A DNA stretch of 64,000 bases from Chryseobacterium sp. Leaf394 (lineage in GTDB: Bacteria > Bacteroidota > Bacteroidia > Flavobacteriales > Weeksellaceae): the NCBI RefSeq assembly GCF_001424105.1, contig NZ_LMQH01000012.1, positions 298,249 to 362,248 on the forward strand. The letters run 5' to 3'. The notes beneath the pieces were generated by a model, which did no database searches, was not told where the DNA came from, and saw nothing but the letters and a program-made list of their open reading frames with translations. Each line of letters starts with the position of its first letter. Position 1 is the first letter of the stretch. Below, in pieces: positions 31,957-40,564 of the stretch. Both the position numbers and the translations under genes were made by a program.

Positions 31957-34563
31957 ATGAAAAAACCCTGGGTTAGAAAGCTTTTAATAGGTCTTGGAAT
32001 TTTCTTCGGACTGATTCTGATTGCCAATTTTGCTCTCAATATCTGGCTCAAAACCCAGCTTCCTGATTACATTAAAAAAAATACAGACTACAAAGTATCG
32101 TATAAAAGGATGGATGTGGATCTTATGACCGGAAATATTTTTGCTTCCGCGATTAAAGTAGAATCCAAAAATCCGACAAACACACAGGTGATTGGTTTGA
32201 AGGGAAGTATTGATACTTTGAAAATCAGCCGTTTTGGAATTTTTGATGCAGTATTCAATAAAAAAATCAGTTCTACCGATCTCCTTTTGGCAAATCCGAA
32301 TCTTGAAATTACACTGGCTGATGCTGTTGATAAGAAAACTGGGAAAAAGAAAAATCCGGTTTCCTTTGAAAATATAAGAATCAGAAATGGTAAAATAACG
32401 GTTTTTAAACCAACAAAAGAAAAGTTTTTAAGTGTTCAGAATTTAGATTTAATTGTAGAAAATCTTGAAACAACCGAAGATGTAGTGGAAGATAAACTGC
32501 CTGTAGTTTTCGACAGCTACAGCATTCGCGGAGAGAATTTCTTTTTTCAGCCGAATAAAATTCATCAGCTTACCATTGCGAAAATTACGACGAGAGACGG
32601 ACAGATGTCTGTAGAAAATTTTTACCTGAAACCGTTGGTGAGTTTCGATGAATTTAAAAAGAATTTTCCCAACCAGAAGAAGCTTTTAGAGTTAGCCATT
32701 CCGCAGATGAATTTTAAGGATATTGCTTTAAAAAAAAATAAAGTTTCGCTTTCCGGTGCTCATTTTATCAACCCGCGTTTTTTGGTTTACACCAACAATG
32801 CTGTCGCTTCCAAAAAAGAAAAAAAGCCGTTCAATTTTGATATTGATCTGAAAGCCCTTCAGATTACCAACGCATCTGCTCAGCTTATAAAACCAGACGG
32901 AACCGACCTTTTGCTGGCAAAAAAACTAAATCTTTCGGTCAATGATCTTGTTTTTAATAAAGAGACTTCATCTCAGGTAATTCCTGTGCATTGTAGCGGT
33001 TTTAAATTTAGTGGTGAGGATGTTTTGCTGGCTGCCAATGACCATATTCATTTTAAAAACGTTAATATTAATCCTAAAAATGGCTCGTTCAGTGAAATTG
33101 CAGTTACAAATCCGGGCAATAAAACTGATTTAAAACTTAAACAAATTGCGTTCAATATTAACGACTGGAAGATTGAAGACAAAAAACTCAATCTGGATGT
33201 AAAAAATGTCCTGGTGGACGGCGTTGCCGGGGTATACATTCCTTCTGGCGAAAAGGCAGTGAAGAAAAAGCAAAATTTTGCAGGTATTCAGTTTCCTGTA
33301 ACGATCAGAAGTATTCAGCTTAAAAATTCAGATTTTACTTTAGATAAAGATAATCAGCCGTTATCATTCAAGCATCTCAATGCGCAAATCAGCAATCTGG
33401 AAATTGCTCCAAAATCAGACAATTCAGGTCTCGCCTTTAAAGTAAAAGATTACAGTCTTTCCTCATCCAATTTTTCCTATAAAACAAAATTTTATCTGAT
33501 GACTGTCGGAAATTTAAACTTAGCTAAAAACAAGGCGCTCATCAGTAATTTCGCAATGAAGCCACTGGTTTCAAGAGCTCAGTTTATTAAAATGATTCCG
33601 GTTGAAAGTGATCTGTATGATCTTAAATTTGCTCAGATTTCTGCTGCCGGCGACTGGGATTTCTTCTCGGAAAACAAATCGATTCATGCAAGTAACGTAA
33701 CAATTTCAAATGCCAATGCCAATATTTTCAGAAGTAAAGTTCCTGCGGATGATCCGAAAATAAAGCCTTTATATTCTAAAATGTTGAGATCGATCAACAT
33801 CCCGATGTTTGTTGATCATTTATATCTTAAAAATTCTTATCTCGAATACGAAGAAGATACCAAAAAAAGTGACGGACCGGGAAAACTGACTTTCAGCAAC
33901 TTCAATATGCACGTTCAAAATCTGAATTCTGCCAAAATGAAAGGAAAACCGACCGAAGTTAAAATCAAAATCGACTGCTCTTTCCTCAATGCATCGCCAC
34001 TTTCTGTCAACTGGAATTTTAATACAGCAGATCAAAACGACCGTTTCAGAATTGCCGGCCGCGCAACGGGAATTCCTGCATCATCGCTGAATGCGTTTAT
34101 CGTTCCGTATATGAATGTTTCTGCAACCGGCACGATTCAGGAAATGCTTTTTGATTTTAAAGGTAATCCGAAAGGTTTAGCCGGAAGTTTTAAATTAAAA
34201 CATAAAGATTTAAAAATAGCCCTTTTAGATAAACAGACGAAGGCAAAGAAAAATCTGCTTAGTGCCGTCGCAAATGTTTTCATTAAGAGTACTTCAGACA
34301 AATTCCCTGAGTCTGTTGAAGTGGAAGGTGTTGAACGTGATCCTACAAAATCGTTCTTCAATATGTTCTGGAAAGGGATTGAAGACGGCCTGAAGAAAAC
34401 GCTCATCGGCGAAAGCCTTGCTAAAACTACGGAAACTGTAAAAGATGTAACAAAATCTGTGAAAGACGATGCAAAATCTCCATCGAAAACAGAAGAACCT
34501 CCAAAGAAAAAAGGTTTTATGAAAGGCGTATTCAGGAAAAAAGAAAAATCCGAAACTAAGTAA
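31957..34563 (+). CDS. Large AsmA-like envelope protein
   Basis: 868 aa. A single N-terminal membrane helix (about 9-31: KLLIGLGIFFGLILIANFALNIWL) is followed by a long beta-rich periplasmic part with repeated IRNGKITVF / IKNSDFTLD-type strands, as in AsmA/DUF748 proteins. The section GRATGIPASSLNAFIVPYMNVSATGTI...FDFKGNPKGLAGSFKL is typical of the AsmA C-terminal part. The tail is Lys-rich. AsmA-like proteins are linked to lipid transport between membranes; that role is an inference here. Confidence 0.75.
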   Translation: MKKPWVRKLLIGLGIFFGLILIANFALNIWLKTQLPDYIKKNTDYKVSYKRMDVDLMTGNIFASAIKVESKNPTNTQVIGLKGSIDTLKISRFGIFDAVFNKKISSTDLLLANPNLEITLADAVDKKTGKKKNPVSFENIRIRNGKITVFKPTKEKFLSVQNLDLIVENLETTEDVVEDKLPVVFDSYSIRGENFFFQPNKIHQLTIAKITTRDGQMSVENFYLKPLVSFDEFKKNFPNQKKLLELAIPQMNFKDIALKKNKVSLSGAHFINPRFLVYTNNAVASKKEKKPFNFDIDLKALQITNASAQLIKPDGTDLLLAKKLNLSVNDLVFNKETSSQVIPVHCSGFKFSGEDVLLAANDHIHFKNVNINPKNGSFSEIAVTNPGNKTDLKLKQIAFNINDWKIEDKKLNLDVKNVLVDGVAGVYIPSGEKAVKKKQNFAGIQFPVTIRSIQLKNSDFTLDKDNQPLSFKHLNAQISNLEIAPKSDNSGLAFKVKDYSLSSSNFSYKTKFYLMTVGNLNLAKNKALISNFAMKPLVSRAQFIKMIPVESDLYDLKFAQISAAGDWDFFSENKSIHASNVTISNANANIFRSKVPADDPKIKPLYSKMLRSINIPMFVDHLYLKNSYLEYEEDTKKSDGPGKLTFSNFNMHVQNLNSAKMKGKPTEVKIKIDCSFLNASPLSVNWNFNTADQNDRFRIAGRATGIPASSLNAFIVPYMNVSATGTIQEMLFDFKGNPKGLAGSFKLKHKDLKIALLDKQTKAKKNLLSAVANVFIKSTSDKFPESVEVEGVERDPTKSFFNMFWKGIEDGLKKTLIGESLAKTTETVKDVTKSVKDDAKSPSKTEEPPKKKGFMKGVFRKKEKSETK

Positions 34564-34583
34564 TCAGTTTCGGATTTAATTTT
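34548..34583 (+). terminator. Terminator overlapping the AsmA-like gene end
   Basis: Stem ATCCGAAACT/AGTTTCGGAT (10 bp). The left arm is inside the coding region and the TAA stop (34561-34563) lies in the 8-nt loop. A T-rich tract follows. Confidence 0.8.
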
Positions 34584-34595
34584 ATAAAATTTGTT

Positions 34596-34949
34596 TCAGT
34601 CAATACTGAATTCATCGTCTTCTTCTACCGGAATATCTCTTAAAAATTCATCAAATTTATGTCCGGGATAATTGCTTTCTGCACCATAGGAATCTAAAAT
34701 AAAACCGATGTTTCTCTCGTGGTCTTTCACTACATAAAGTACGGCACTGTCTGCCGGATTGCTGTCGCCCTCGAAGCGGTAGGTTCTTAAAATAGTGAGA
34801 TTGGATGGTTCGTATGTTCTTTCAGAATTGTCCAGTTTCATATTTCCTTCCTCATCCATTCTGTATTCTCTGTGAATTCCTCTCTGGGCGAGTCTGGTCA
34901 TTACCTGGCTGAGCGTGGTCATTTGGTCACCTGTATCTTTGTTTTCCAT
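34596..34949 (-). CDS. Hypothetical acidic protein, 117 aa
   Basis: Family not recognised by name. Soluble, no signal peptide. It reads as a helical N-part (MTTLSQVMTRLAQRGIHREYRMDEEG), then strands SNLTILRTYRFEGDSNPADSAVLYVVKDHERNIGFILDSYG and an acidic tail PVEEDDEFSID. It looks like a conserved small cytoplasmic protein of flavobacteria. Starting at Met10 would also be possible. It converges with the AsmA-like gene. Confidence 0.7.
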   Translation of the reverse strand: MENKDTGDQMTTLSQVMTRLAQRGIHREYRMDEEGNMKLDNSERTYEPSNLTILRTYRFEGDSNPADSAVLYVVKDHERNIGFILDSYGAESNYPGHKFDEFLRDIPVEEDDEFSID

Positions 34950-35089
34950 AATAATATTTTTAGTTTCAAACTACAATTATCAAACCACAAAAGATGGATA
35001 TAAAAATCTGTTCTTTAACAAAATTTATTATTGCCGCCATTTCAAAAGGTACATTATTTGCTTTCGTCTAAAACAAAAAATTTCATAAT

Positions 35090-35281
35090 ATGAAAAAAGA
35101 AGCAGGAATTTTACTTGCAGGAGGAATAGGCCTTCTGGCTGCATTAAGTTTTATCGGAATCAAGAAGATATTGGAAAAAAAACAGAAGAAATACAACGAT
35201 TACTATGGTGACTATCACAGACATCACGACAGAGTAGATGCCGAAGATGAGCACGGTGTAGAGTATTTTGCTATGAAATAA
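35090..35281 (+). CDS. Small single-pass membrane protein, 63 aa
   Basis: One membrane helix (residues 6-26, ILLAGGIGLLAALSFIGIKKI) followed by a Lys-rich then Tyr/His/Asp-rich cytoplasmic tail (YYGDYHRHHDRVDAEDEHG). Function unknown. The His/Asp-rich tail could bind metal, but that is speculation. It is a single gene with a terminator-like hairpin 44 bases downstream. Confidence 0.65.
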   Translation: MKKEAGILLAGGIGLLAALSFIGIKKILEKKQKKYNDYYGDYHRHHDRVDAEDEHGVEYFAMK

Positions 35282-35305
35282 CAAACCGCAGAAGTAGTAT
35301 ACAAT

Positions 35306-35313
35306 TATATTTG
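35306..35313 (+). promoter_or_regulatory. Promoter-like TATATTTG ahead of a hairpin
   Basis: Perfect TAnnTTTG placed about 12 bases before the hairpin at 35325-35361. It would start a transcript that meets the terminator almost at once, or one that reads through to the radical SAM gene at 35426. Confidence 0.4.
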
Positions 35314-35324
35314 TCTTACAATTT

Positions 35325-35361
35325 CCGGCATTTCCAAATTTTTGGTGTGCCGGATTTTTTT
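35325..35361 (+). terminator. Terminator after the 63-aa gene
   Basis: CCGGCA/TGCCGG stem with a 17-nt loop, followed by ATTTTTTT. Confidence 0.75.
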
Positions 35362-35425
35362 GTGGAAAACTTCAGTCTTAAAACTTATTACTTTATAATA
35401 TTCCGGTTATATTTTTACAGGAACA

Positions 35426-36469
35426 ATGAAAGACGAAAACATCATAAAAGGTCAGGGAGCACAGCGAAACGTCAACAACCGTTTCGACAGATATACTTTT
35501 GAGCCCGACGATGAAGATCTTGAAAATATAAAAACCACTTTCACGGAAGTCTTTCCTAAAACCATTGTTAATCAGGTCAAAAGCGCCGATTTGCCAATGG
35601 AATATTCTATGAATCCTTATCAGGGCTGCGAGCACGGCTGTTCGTATTGTTTTGCAAGACCGACCCATGAATACTGGGGCTACAGTGCCGGAATTGATTT
35701 TGAAAGAAAAATCATGGTCAAGAAAAATGCTCCGGAATTATTGGAGAAGTTTTTCAGAAAAAGAGGTTATCAGCCTTTACCCATCTTACTTTCCGGCAAC
35801 ACCGATTGCTATCAGCCTGCGGAAAGACAGTTTGAAATTACAAGACAGTTGTTGCAGGTATGTCTCGACTACAGACATCCTGTAAATATTCTCACCAAAA
35901 ATGCTTTGGTTCTGCGGGATTTGGATATTTTGAAACCGATGGCTGAACAGAATTTGGTTTCAGTTTCTCTGAGCATTCCCACCATCAACGAAGAATTACG
36001 TCGAAAAATGGAACCGAGAACAAGTTCGGCAAACAATAAACTAAAAGCTGTAGAAATTCTGTCGCAAAACGGCATCCCTACTCATGTGATGGTCGCGCCG
36101 ATTATTCCGGGATTGAACAGTGATGAACCATTAGGTATTTTAAAAGCAATTTCCGAAGCAGGAGCTCAGAGTTTCGGATATACTTTGGTAAGATTAAATG
36201 ATTCTGTAGAACCCGTTTTCGTCAAATGGATTGAAACTGCTTTTCCTGACAGAGCCCAAAAGGTTTTAAATTTAATCAGATCAATGCGTGGCGGAAAACT
36301 GGGTGAAAAGAAATATTTCGACAGGCAGAAAGGTGAAGGCAATATCGCAGAAATGATTCACAACACCTTTAAAATCGGCAGAAAGAAGTTTTTCGAAGGA
36401 AAAGAATTCCCCAAGCTTTCTACAGATGGTTTTACCGGGACGAGGGAACAGCAGTTGAGGTTGTTTTGA
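35426..36469 (+). CDS. Radical SAM protein, PA0069/SplB-like family
   Basis: 347 aa. The cluster motif CEHGCSYC (near residue 70) is the CxxxCxxC site for the 4Fe-4S/SAM centre. NPYQGCEHGCSYCFARPTHEYWG is diagnostic of the PA0069 family, which groups with spore-photoproduct-lyase-like enzymes. Later segments ILTKNALVLRDLDIL and VSVSLSIPTINEELRRKMEPR fit the SAM barrel. The reaction is unknown. It stands alone, after a 144-base leader region with a promoter box and hairpin. Confidence 0.9.
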   Translation: MKDENIIKGQGAQRNVNNRFDRYTFEPDDEDLENIKTTFTEVFPKTIVNQVKSADLPMEYSMNPYQGCEHGCSYCFARPTHEYWGYSAGIDFERKIMVKKNAPELLEKFFRKRGYQPLPILLSGNTDCYQPAERQFEITRQLLQVCLDYRHPVNILTKNALVLRDLDILKPMAEQNLVSVSLSIPTINEELRRKMEPRTSSANNKLKAVEILSQNGIPTHVMVAPIIPGLNSDEPLGILKAISEAGAQSFGYTLVRLNDSVEPVFVKWIETAFPDRAQKVLNLIRSMRGGKLGEKKYFDRQKGEGNIAEMIHNTFKIGRKKFFEGKEFPKLSTDGFTGTREQQLRLF

Positions 36470-36514
36470 AGGAATAAAAAGAATTTAACTTTAACCCTCG
36501 AAGAGAAAATTTCG

Positions 36515-36522
36515 TATTTTTG
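36515..36522 (+). promoter_or_regulatory. Promoter -7 box for the Uma2 gene
   Basis: TATTTTTG ends 15 bases before the ATG at 36538. It overlaps the upstream in-frame TTG, which argues for the ATG start. Confidence 0.55.
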
Positions 36523-36537
36523 AATAGAAAAATTGTT

Positions 36538-37140
36538 ATGGATAATTATATTACAGATATCAGCTTGTTGGATTTGAATAAAACCTATTCATACGCAGAC
36601 TATCTGCACTGGAAATTTAAAGAAAGAGTAGAGCTCATCAAAGGTAAAATTCTAAAGATGAGTCCTGCGCCGAATCTCGTACATCAAACGGTTTCCAAAA
36701 ATATTAATATTATTCTGCATCAGTATTTAAACGGAAAAACCTGTCAGTATTTTTATGCTCCGGCGGATGTCGTATTGGTAGATATGAAAAAATCGATGCA
36801 GGAAAACAAAGATATTTTTACGGTGGTACAGCCTGATCTTTTTGTGGTTTGTGATCTTCAAAAAATTGCTGACGGCAAAAAATGTGTAGGTGCACCGGAT
36901 TTGGTTGTAGAGATTCTTTCTCCGGGGAATTCTCAGAAGGAAATGGATACAAAATTTGATCTGTATCAGGAAGCAGGAGTTTTGGAATATTGGTTGGTAT
37001 ATCCGGAGGAAAGATCAATTAATATCTTTGTGTTACAGGAGGGTAAGTATATTGGTTTAAAACCTTTCTCCGACGGTCAGTTACTTACATCAACACTTTT
37101 CCCGGATTTACAGGTAGAAACCGGCGAAGTATTCCGGTAG
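36538..37140 (+). CDS. Uma2 family (DUF820) PD-(D/E)XK endonuclease-like protein
   Basis: 200 aa from ATG 36538 (MDNYITDISL). The nuclease core is visible: ELIKGKILKMSPAPNLVHQTVS, YFYAPADVVL, QPDLFVVCD, GAPDLVVEILSPGNSQKEMDTKFDLYQEAGVLEYWLV, with the PD...EIL...K triad of the Uma2 fold. These proteins are abundant in cyanobacteria and scattered elsewhere; the target is not known and many copies are thought to be domesticated from mobile DNA. No toxin, transposase or partner gene lies beside it. Confidence 0.88.
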   Translation: MDNYITDISLLDLNKTYSYADYLHWKFKERVELIKGKILKMSPAPNLVHQTVSKNINIILHQYLNGKTCQYFYAPADVVLVDMKKSMQENKDIFTVVQPDLFVVCDLQKIADGKKCVGAPDLVVEILSPGNSQKEMDTKFDLYQEAGVLEYWLVYPEERSINIFVLQEGKYIGLKPFSDGQLLTSTLFPDLQVETGEVFR

Positions 37141-37150
37141 AAATTACGAC

Positions 37151-37182
37151 ACAAAAAAACCGAACTGAAAAGTTCGGTTTCA
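37151..37182 (-). terminator. Terminator after the 2OG-oxygenase gene
   Basis: 10-bp stem AAACCGAACT/AGTTCGGTTT closed by a 4-nt loop (GAAA on the plus strand). The T run on the minus strand is strong; on the plus strand the hairpin follows the Uma2 gene but lacks a good T run. Confidence 0.8.
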
Positions 37183-37185
37183 AAA

Positions 37186-38136
37186 TTACTTTTTAATTAA
37201 TCCAAGTTCAATTAATCTTTCGTGCAAAAATTCTCCTGCCGTTGTGTCTTCATACAGCTTGGGGTGATTTTCGTCTACACAGTTTTCAAGAGCATTCAGC
37301 GACATTTCACTTACTGGGTGCATGAAGAAAGGGATAGAATATCTTGAAGTTCCCCACAGTTCCCTTGGCGGATTGACCACTCTGTGAATCGTAGATTTCA
37401 GTTTGTTGTTGGTATGTCTTGAAAGCATATCTCCAACGTTGATCATCAGTTCGTCTGGTTCCGCAATGGCATCGATCCATTCGCCTTTGTGGTTTTGAAC
37501 CTGAAGACCTTTTCCCTGCGAACCCATCAGAAGAGTGATCAGGTTGATGTCTCCGTGAGCTGCAGCTCTTACTGCATCATCAGGCTCCTGCGTGATTGGC
37601 GGGTAATGGATAGGTCTTAAAATAGAGTTTCCTTCCGCGATTTTATCATCAAAATAAAACTCGTCAAGACCAAGATATAATGCCAAAGCTCTCAGGACAT
37701 ATTTACCTGTTTTTTCTAGCATCTGGTAAGCTTCTTTACCTACTTCATTAAATTTTGGAAGCTCGTCTACAACAACATTGTCAGGATATTCGCTTTTGTA
37801 TTTGGAGTCATCCGAAACATACTGTCCGAAATGCCAGAATTCTTTAAGGTCACCTTTTTTAAATCCTTTTGCTGTTTCTTTTCCGAAGCCTACATAGCCG
37901 CGCTGTCCGCCGATTCCGGGGATTTCGTAATTTTGTTTGGTTTCTGTTGGAAGTTCGAAGAAGTTTTTTACTTCTCCATAAAGATCGTCTACGAGTTGGT
38001 CGTCGAGGAAATGTCCTTTTAAGGCAACAAAACCAATTTCTTCGTAAGCTTTTCCGATTTCATTTACAAATTTCTGTTTGCGTTCCGGGTTGTCCGAAAG
38101 GAAATCACGCAGGTCTACACTAGGTATTTTATCCAT
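37186..38136 (-). CDS. Isopenicillin-N-synthase-like 2OG/Fe(II) oxygenase
   Basis: 316 aa. The non-haem iron site is seen as HGDINL (His, Asp near 194-196) and STIHRV (His near 252); the 2-oxoglutarate Arg-x-Ser is RYSIPF. The N-terminal DIOX_N part begins IPSVDLRDF. The family ranges from plant ethylene/gibberellin oxidases to bacterial IPNS-like enzymes; in bacteria most have no known substrate. Single gene with terminator. Cytoplasmic. Confidence 0.9.
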   Translation of the reverse strand: MDKIPSVDLRDFLSDNPERKQKFVNEIGKAYEEIGFVALKGHFLDDQLVDDLYGEVKNFFELPTETKQNYEIPGIGGQRGYVGFGKETAKGFKKGDLKEFWHFGQYVSDDSKYKSEYPDNVVVDELPKFNEVGKEAYQMLEKTGKYVLRALALYLGLDEFYFDDKIAEGNSILRPIHYPPITQEPDDAVRAAAHGDINLITLLMGSQGKGLQVQNHKGEWIDAIAEPDELMINVGDMLSRHTNNKLKSTIHRVVNPPRELWGTSRYSIPFFMHPVSEMSLNALENCVDENHPKLYEDTTAGEFLHERLIELGLIKK

Positions 38137-38221
38137 TTTATAGAAATTTTACGTGGGGCTAATTTACAGAATTTTTTAAGCAAATTAAAGTTTCTTTTAA
38201 CTGCATTTTTAGACAAAAAAC

Positions 38222-38229
38222 TAAATTTG
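38222..38229 (+). promoter_or_regulatory. Promoter -7 box for the micro-ORF operon
   Basis: TAAATTTG (TAnnTTTG) ends 22 bases before the ATG of the 22-codon ORF at 38252. Confidence 0.55.
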
Positions 38230-38251
38230 TCCCAAAATATTTTCTTTAAAT

Positions 38252-38320
38252 ATGATTCTTGAATTTTCCAGACCTCTCATAGCCATTCTTCTGCTTTGCT
38301 TTATCGTAGCCTATAAGTAA
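38252..38320 (+). CDS. Micro-ORF 1: 22-aa hydrophobic peptide
   Basis: MILEFSRPLIAILLLCFIVAYK (given as MILEFSRPLIAILL plus LCFIVAYK). One membrane-spanning stretch with a Lys at the end. It is placed at the expected distance from a consensus promoter box. Its TAA is followed at once by the ATG of the next small ORF in the same frame (TAAATG). No family is known. Either a real micro-protein or a leader peptide for the downstream genes. Confidence 0.4.
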   Translation: MILEFSRPLIAILLLCFIVAYK

Positions 38321-38416
38321 ATGTTCAGAAAAGAATTACTCATCAATTTTATTTTAGATTTTATTGTGGGTGCGGTGATTCTCTTTATGGCGAAGCCTAT
38401 TTTACGGAACAGATGA
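38321..38416 (+). CDS. Micro-ORF 2: 31-aa membrane peptide
   Basis: MFRKELLINFILDFIVGAVILF followed by MAKPILRNR: a positively charged start, one membrane helix and a basic end, the usual form of a small inner-membrane protein. It begins directly after the stop of micro-ORF 1. Its TGA overlaps the ATG of the 98-aa gene (ATGA), so the three are probably translated in succession. Confidence 0.45.
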   Translation: MFRKELLINFILDFIVGAVILFMAKPILRNR

Positions 38417-38709
38417 AAAATTTTGGAGGTCAAGGAAGTTCTTTGCTTTTTATCATTGATTTTTTTGGATTTGCAATACTTTATATTGTTTCAACCGCGG
38501 TCTTTTACTTGAAAAAATCAAAAATCAGCGGATTCATTGTTCCGGTAGTTATATTTGGATTATACATCATTGAGTTTTTTCTACAATCTGAATGGTCTGC
38601 AGACTTTTGGAAGAGTTTCCTGCTTGCCATCTTTACCGCGTTTTTCCCAATCTATATTTTTAATTATTTCAGAGTGTTATATTGGTATTTTAATCCTGAA
38701 AGAAAATAA
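38413..38709 (+). CDS. Three-helix membrane protein, 98 aa
   Basis: Family not recognised. It has three membrane helices (about 8-30, 36-54 and 62-84) with KKSK on one side and a basic end (YWYFNPERK). The start overlaps the stop of the 31-aa ORF by ATGA, so translation is likely coupled. It ends 133 bases before menD on the same strand. The function is unknown; the organisation suggests one complex formed by the three small membrane products. Confidence 0.65.
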   Translation: MKNFGGQGSSLLFIIDFFGFAILYIVSTAVFYLKKSKISGFIVPVVIFGLYIIEFFLQSEWSADFWKSFLLAIFTAFFPIYIFNYFRVLYWYFNPERK

Positions 38710-38842
38710 AACTCATCCCGAATCATTTCACGATTAAATTTTTAAAGATTAAATTTGTTTTTTGAAATCGCAGTTTAATATCTTATCTAAATTTAGAAAG
38801 ATCTGAAAGCGATTACATTGATCTAACAACAGACATTTTCAA

Positions 38843-40510
38843 ATGAAAAAATATTCTTCAAAACGCAGTGTGCAGGTTCTTGCACATCTTCTTCAGCAGT
38901 ACGGGATTTCAGATATTATCATTTCGCCGGGATCGAGAAACGCTCCTTTGGCCATCCATTTTTCTGAAATTGACAGCTTCAACTGTTTCTCGATTGTTGA
39001 TGAAAGAAGTGCTGCGTTTGTAGGAATGGGTATGGCGATCAGTGAAAAAAAACCTGTTGTGATTACCTGTACAAGTGGTTCGGCAGCTGCCAATTACTAT
39101 CCGGCAGTTACAGAAGCTTTTTATTCAAATATTCCCCTATTGATTCTCACGGCAGACCGCCCGACTGACTATACCGATATTTTTGACGGACAGACTATTC
39201 GTCAGAACAATCTTTTCCATCAGCATTCTTACGGAGATTTTCAGCTTTTGGAAGATTCCAAAGATGATGCGGAAAATATCAATTCTGAAACGATTAAAAA
39301 AGCCATTGAACTTTGTTTTGAGAAAAGAGGTCCCGTTCATATCAATATTCCTCTGGAAGAACCCTTGTATGAGCTTGTTTCTGAACTGCCCACTTTTCCT
39401 TCCGTAGAGCATACGATCCGTCAGAAAGAATATGAAATGCCATCCAACCTCGCTGCCGACTGGAACACATCTCAGCGTATTATGATCTTGGTGGGAACAA
39501 GAGATTACAGTGCCGAACTTGAAAATCAGCTGACGCAGCTGGTGAAAAACCATACAGTAGTGGTTCTGTGTGAGACAAATTCAAATCTTTATCACGAGAA
39601 ATTTTTTAAACATATCGACCGTTACATTACCGGATTTACAGAGGAAGATTACCGACAATACGCTCCCGATCTTTTAATTACGGTTGGTCAGAATGTGGTT
39701 TCAAAAAGAGTAAAACAGTTCTTAAGAAGCGCTCATCCTAAACAGCACTGGCATTTGGATGAGGTTTGGCAGCCTGATACTTATTTTGCACTGACGCAGA
39801 AAATTGAAGTTAAACCTGAACTGTTTTTTTCAAAACTTTTGAATTTTGCAACGCTTGAACCAAAACCTTATTACAATCTTTGGGATGTTCTGAGGGATAA
39901 AAAAGATTTGAAACACGAACAGTATCTTAATCTTGCTGAATACTCAGACTTTTATTTTTTCAATAAAGTTTCGCACAGCGTTCCGGAAAACTATAATATC
40001 CACTTCAGCAATTCATCGGCTATCCGGTATGCTCAGCTGTTTGATTTCGGAAAGAGAAGAATCTACTGTAACCGCGGAACAAGCGGCATCGACGGAAGTA
40101 CGTCTACAGCAATGGGCTTTGCCATTAAAAATGAAAAACCAACGCTTCTGCTTACAGGAGATCTGAGTTTTATGTACGACGTTAATGGGCTTTGGAATCA
40201 GTATATTCCGCCGTTTACAAGAATTATTATTTTCAATAACGGGGAAGGGAATATCTTTAAAATCATTCCGGGACCGGGAAATGCCAACTCGAATACGGTA
40301 GATGAATTTATCTCTACAAAACACCACAAAAATGTAGAATTTTTAGCAAAACATTTCGGGTTTTCCTACACAAAAGTGGAAGATGAAATGACGCTTGACC
40401 GTGTGATGGAAAATTTCTTTAAAGCCGATATTCAGCCAAAAATCCTGGAAGTAGTCACTGCAGGTAAAAGCAATGCTGATATTTTGAAAACTTATTTTAA
40501 ATCTTTGTAG
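38843..40510 (+). CDS. menD: 2-succinyl-5-enolpyruvyl-6-hydroxy-3-cyclohexene-1-carboxylate synthase MenD
   Basis: Thiamine-diphosphate enzyme of menaquinone synthesis that joins isochorismate and 2-oxoglutarate. 555 aa: N-terminal PYR domain with SPGSRNAPLAI (near 29) and the catalytic Glu in VDERSAAFVGMG; the C-terminal TPP domain has GDLSFMYDVNGLW and NNGEGNIFKIIPG (the metal-diphosphate motif GD...NN). Menaquinone is the respiratory quinone expected in this group. The other men genes are not in the window. Confidence 0.95.
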   Translation: MKKYSSKRSVQVLAHLLQQYGISDIIISPGSRNAPLAIHFSEIDSFNCFSIVDERSAAFVGMGMAISEKKPVVITCTSGSAAANYYPAVTEAFYSNIPLLILTADRPTDYTDIFDGQTIRQNNLFHQHSYGDFQLLEDSKDDAENINSETIKKAIELCFEKRGPVHINIPLEEPLYELVSELPTFPSVEHTIRQKEYEMPSNLAADWNTSQRIMILVGTRDYSAELENQLTQLVKNHTVVVLCETNSNLYHEKFFKHIDRYITGFTEEDYRQYAPDLLITVGQNVVSKRVKQFLRSAHPKQHWHLDEVWQPDTYFALTQKIEVKPELFFSKLLNFATLEPKPYYNLWDVLRDKKDLKHEQYLNLAEYSDFYFFNKVSHSVPENYNIHFSNSSAIRYAQLFDFGKRRIYCNRGTSGIDGSTSTAMGFAIKNEKPTLLLTGDLSFMYDVNGLWNQYIPPFTRIIIFNNGEGNIFKIIPGPGNANSNTVDEFISTKHHKNVEFLAKHFGFSYTKVEDEMTLDRVMENFFKADIQPKILEVVTAGKSNADILKTYFKSL

Positions 40511-40516
40511 TTTCCA

Positions 40517-40552
40517 GGTTGAGGTTAAGGTTGAGTCTGAGATTAAGAATTA
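40517..40552 (+). repeat. Phased GGTTRA hexamer repeat after menD
   Basis: Six hexamers in exact register: GGTTGA, GGTTAA, GGTTGA, then GTCTGA, GATTAA and GAATTA, starting 6 bases beyond the menD stop. It resembles the run at 17450-17479. Confidence 0.6.
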
Positions 40553-40564
40553 AAAATTTTAAGT

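Noticed and set aside
38252..38709. One frameshifted gene in place of three small ORFs
   Set aside because: The first two ORFs share a frame but the third does not. Both junctions (TAAATG, ATGA) are normal coupling signals. Not fully excluded, so confidence is kept low.
39137..39553. Minus-strand ORF of 138 codons inside menD
   Set aside because: Antisense shadow with no family features.
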